Below, in pieces: positions 48,106 to 49,080 of a DNA stretch of 49,080 bases. Position numbers and translations under genes: made by a program. Each line of letters opens with the position of its first letter. Positions within the stretch are counted from its first letter, which is position 1. Below the pieces are notes generated by a model. The model was not told the DNA's origin. It saw only the letters and a program-made list of their open reading frames with translations, and ran no database searches. Source of the DNA: Heterostelium multicystogenum (taxonomy: Eukaryota; Evosea; Eumycetozoa; Acytosteliales; Acytosteliaceae); the NCBI GenBank assembly GCA_003667245.1, contig RCNN01000211.1:1-49080 (forward strand), given 5' to 3'.

Positions 48106-48521
48106 ATATTTGGGCAACAAAAAATTTCAAAATTTTAAAAAAAATTCAAAAAAGTTCATTTTTGTCAGTTAAAAAGTTTGTTGATATTCACCTTTTTATT
48201 TTATTCTATTTTTTTGTTGTTGGAAAGATTAACATCTATTACCTTTGATTTCATTAGTTTAGAAGAGTAAATATTTTAGTAGTTTTGTTACATAAATAGG
48301 GTAGAGATGTTATCTATCTATTTCGACATACTATCATTGTACTGTTAATTATATATTATTCGCAAATTCTATTCGTTCAATCCATATCTATCTATAGTAG
48401 TATCCCTGGATTAGTACTAGTAGAACTAAAGTAAAAAGAAAAGTGAAGCGAAGTGAAGTTTTAAAAGAAGTAGTAGTAGAAAGTAGAAAAAGATAGAAAA
48501 GTAGTTATTTTAATTTTTAGA
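48106..48521. other. Intergenic, 416 bp
   Basis: AT-rich at the left, then GAAGTAGTAGTAGAAAGTAGA-like purine-rich sequence just before the next start at 48522. It probably carries the promoter and leader of that gene. Confidence 0.4.
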
Positions 48522-49080
48522 ATGAGTAATGATCATCGTCAATCTACTGGTTTCAATGTCTTCATCTTCATCAACTGGAGGCAACTGGTAAATCATTGAC
48601 TCCTTTGAGTCAATCTTCTGGTATCTTCCAACCAAGTGGTCAGCCTTATTACTCTGTATTTCAACAACAGTTATTTGGCTGCCCAACATCAACAACACAG
48701 CAACAGCAAACAGCAACAAACAACAACATCAACCTCAATGTCGGTCTCTATACTCATTACAAACCACACTGGCGGAAGTGGAGTCTATCAACCGGGTGTT
48801 GTGAATCAGCCTGGTGTGGCTATGGGTGGATACTCCTCATTCACATCACACCGTCACCCATATATGAATGGACCCATCTATGTCTCCAGTGTTTATCACC
48901 AAATGGTGTTCCACTACAGTCGATGTATGGAGACCACAATCCTGGCGATACTATCCAGAGTCCGCGAAAGTTGGTTTGAGATGCGCGTTGAGCAAGAGTA
49001 CGATGTGACGAACCAACCAACACACAAATGCACCTACAGCACTGCGATTCGATTCCATGGACAGAGTTACTGTGGGTCGG
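48522..49080 (+). CDS. Unrecognised Gln/Asn/Ser/Gly-rich protein, 3' end missing
   Basis: Reading from ATG at 48522 (MSNDHRQSTGFNV) needs frame changes near 48556 and 48590 to continue as SSSSTGGNWKSLTPLSQSSG, then IFQPSGQPYYSVFQQQLFG, a Gln/Asn tract (TTQQQQTATNNNINLNV), and after another shift near 48770 GGSGVYQPGVVNQPGVAMGG. From there one frame stays open to the window end, with SWFEMRVEQEYDVTNQP and a Cys-containing tail. The N-terminal part looks disordered, typical of amoeba regulators, but no domain can be named. The frame of the last 150 bases is uncertain because an alternative frame also reads plausibly (YGDHNPGDTIQSPR). Confidence 0.5.

Noticed and set aside
1..49080. Search for CRISPR arrays, rRNA, complete retrotransposons and bacterial-style operons
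   Set aside because: None seen; the tRNA flank lacks recognisable retroelement sequence and gene spacing is eukaryotic.

Overview
The window looks like nuclear DNA of a dictyostelid social amoeba. Intergenic DNA is very AT-rich. Introns are short, mostly with GTATGT/GTAAGT/GTAAAT donors and TAG/CAG acceptors. The gene content is also typical: vacuolin, HssA-like Gly/Ser mini-proteins, an amoeba-type GH25 lysozyme, a bulb-lectin secreted protein, ABCG/PDR transporters and ankyrin multigene proteins. I cannot name the species from the sequence.

Layout. 1-2498: 3' two-thirds of an ABCG (PDR-type) transporter (+). 2687-4401: UBZ4-like zinc finger / SAP-like / F-box-LRR-like protein (-). 4654-6347: ankyrin-family protein (+). 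7161-9026: vacuolin (+), convergent with the proteasome-assembly chaperone PSMG1 (9535-10573, -), with a long hairpin between them. 11586-12322: GH25 lysozyme (+), convergent with a TMEM63/OSCA-type channel (12716-15987, -). 17387-18278: secreted bulb-lectin plus CAP protein (-). 19099-22295: LRR-PP2C phosphatase (-). 23686-36482: four minus-strand genes, a TMEM53-like protein, an AlkD-like DNA glycosylase, a giant sacsin-like HSP90-ATPase/HEPN protein and a second TMEM53-like paralogue. 36.6-37.9 kb: remnants of unrecognised, possibly mobile, coding DNA. 38109-39793: second ankyrin-family protein (+). 39970-43209: three mini-genes of HssA type with an identical exon layout. 43669-43739: tRNA-Glu(CUC). 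43949-45293: Bub2/Cdc16-type TBC GAP (+). 46338-48105: ACSF2-type acyl-CoA synthetase (+). 48522-end: start of an unrecognised Gln/Asn/Ser-rich protein.

Sequence quality matters here. Almost every long gene is split by single-base frame changes. Most fall in homopolymers and most are one base too many. When I restore them, intron phases and total lengths agree for PSMG1 (no correction needed), TMEM63, AlkD, sacsin-like, Bub2-like, both ankyrin genes, the lectin-CAP gene and the F-box-LRR gene. I therefore treat these as real genes with draft-sequence indels rather than pseudogenes. The density is highest near both window ends (ABCG, ACSF2). Only the 36.6-37.9 kb stretch looks genuinely degraded.

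I found no rRNA, CRISPR array, complete transposon or bacterial-style operon. The most unusual observations are the UBZ4/SAP/F-box-LRR combination, the compact two-module sacsin with terminal HEPN, introns that split or abut the start codon, a promoter block shared by two mini-genes, and the degraded multicopy coding element.
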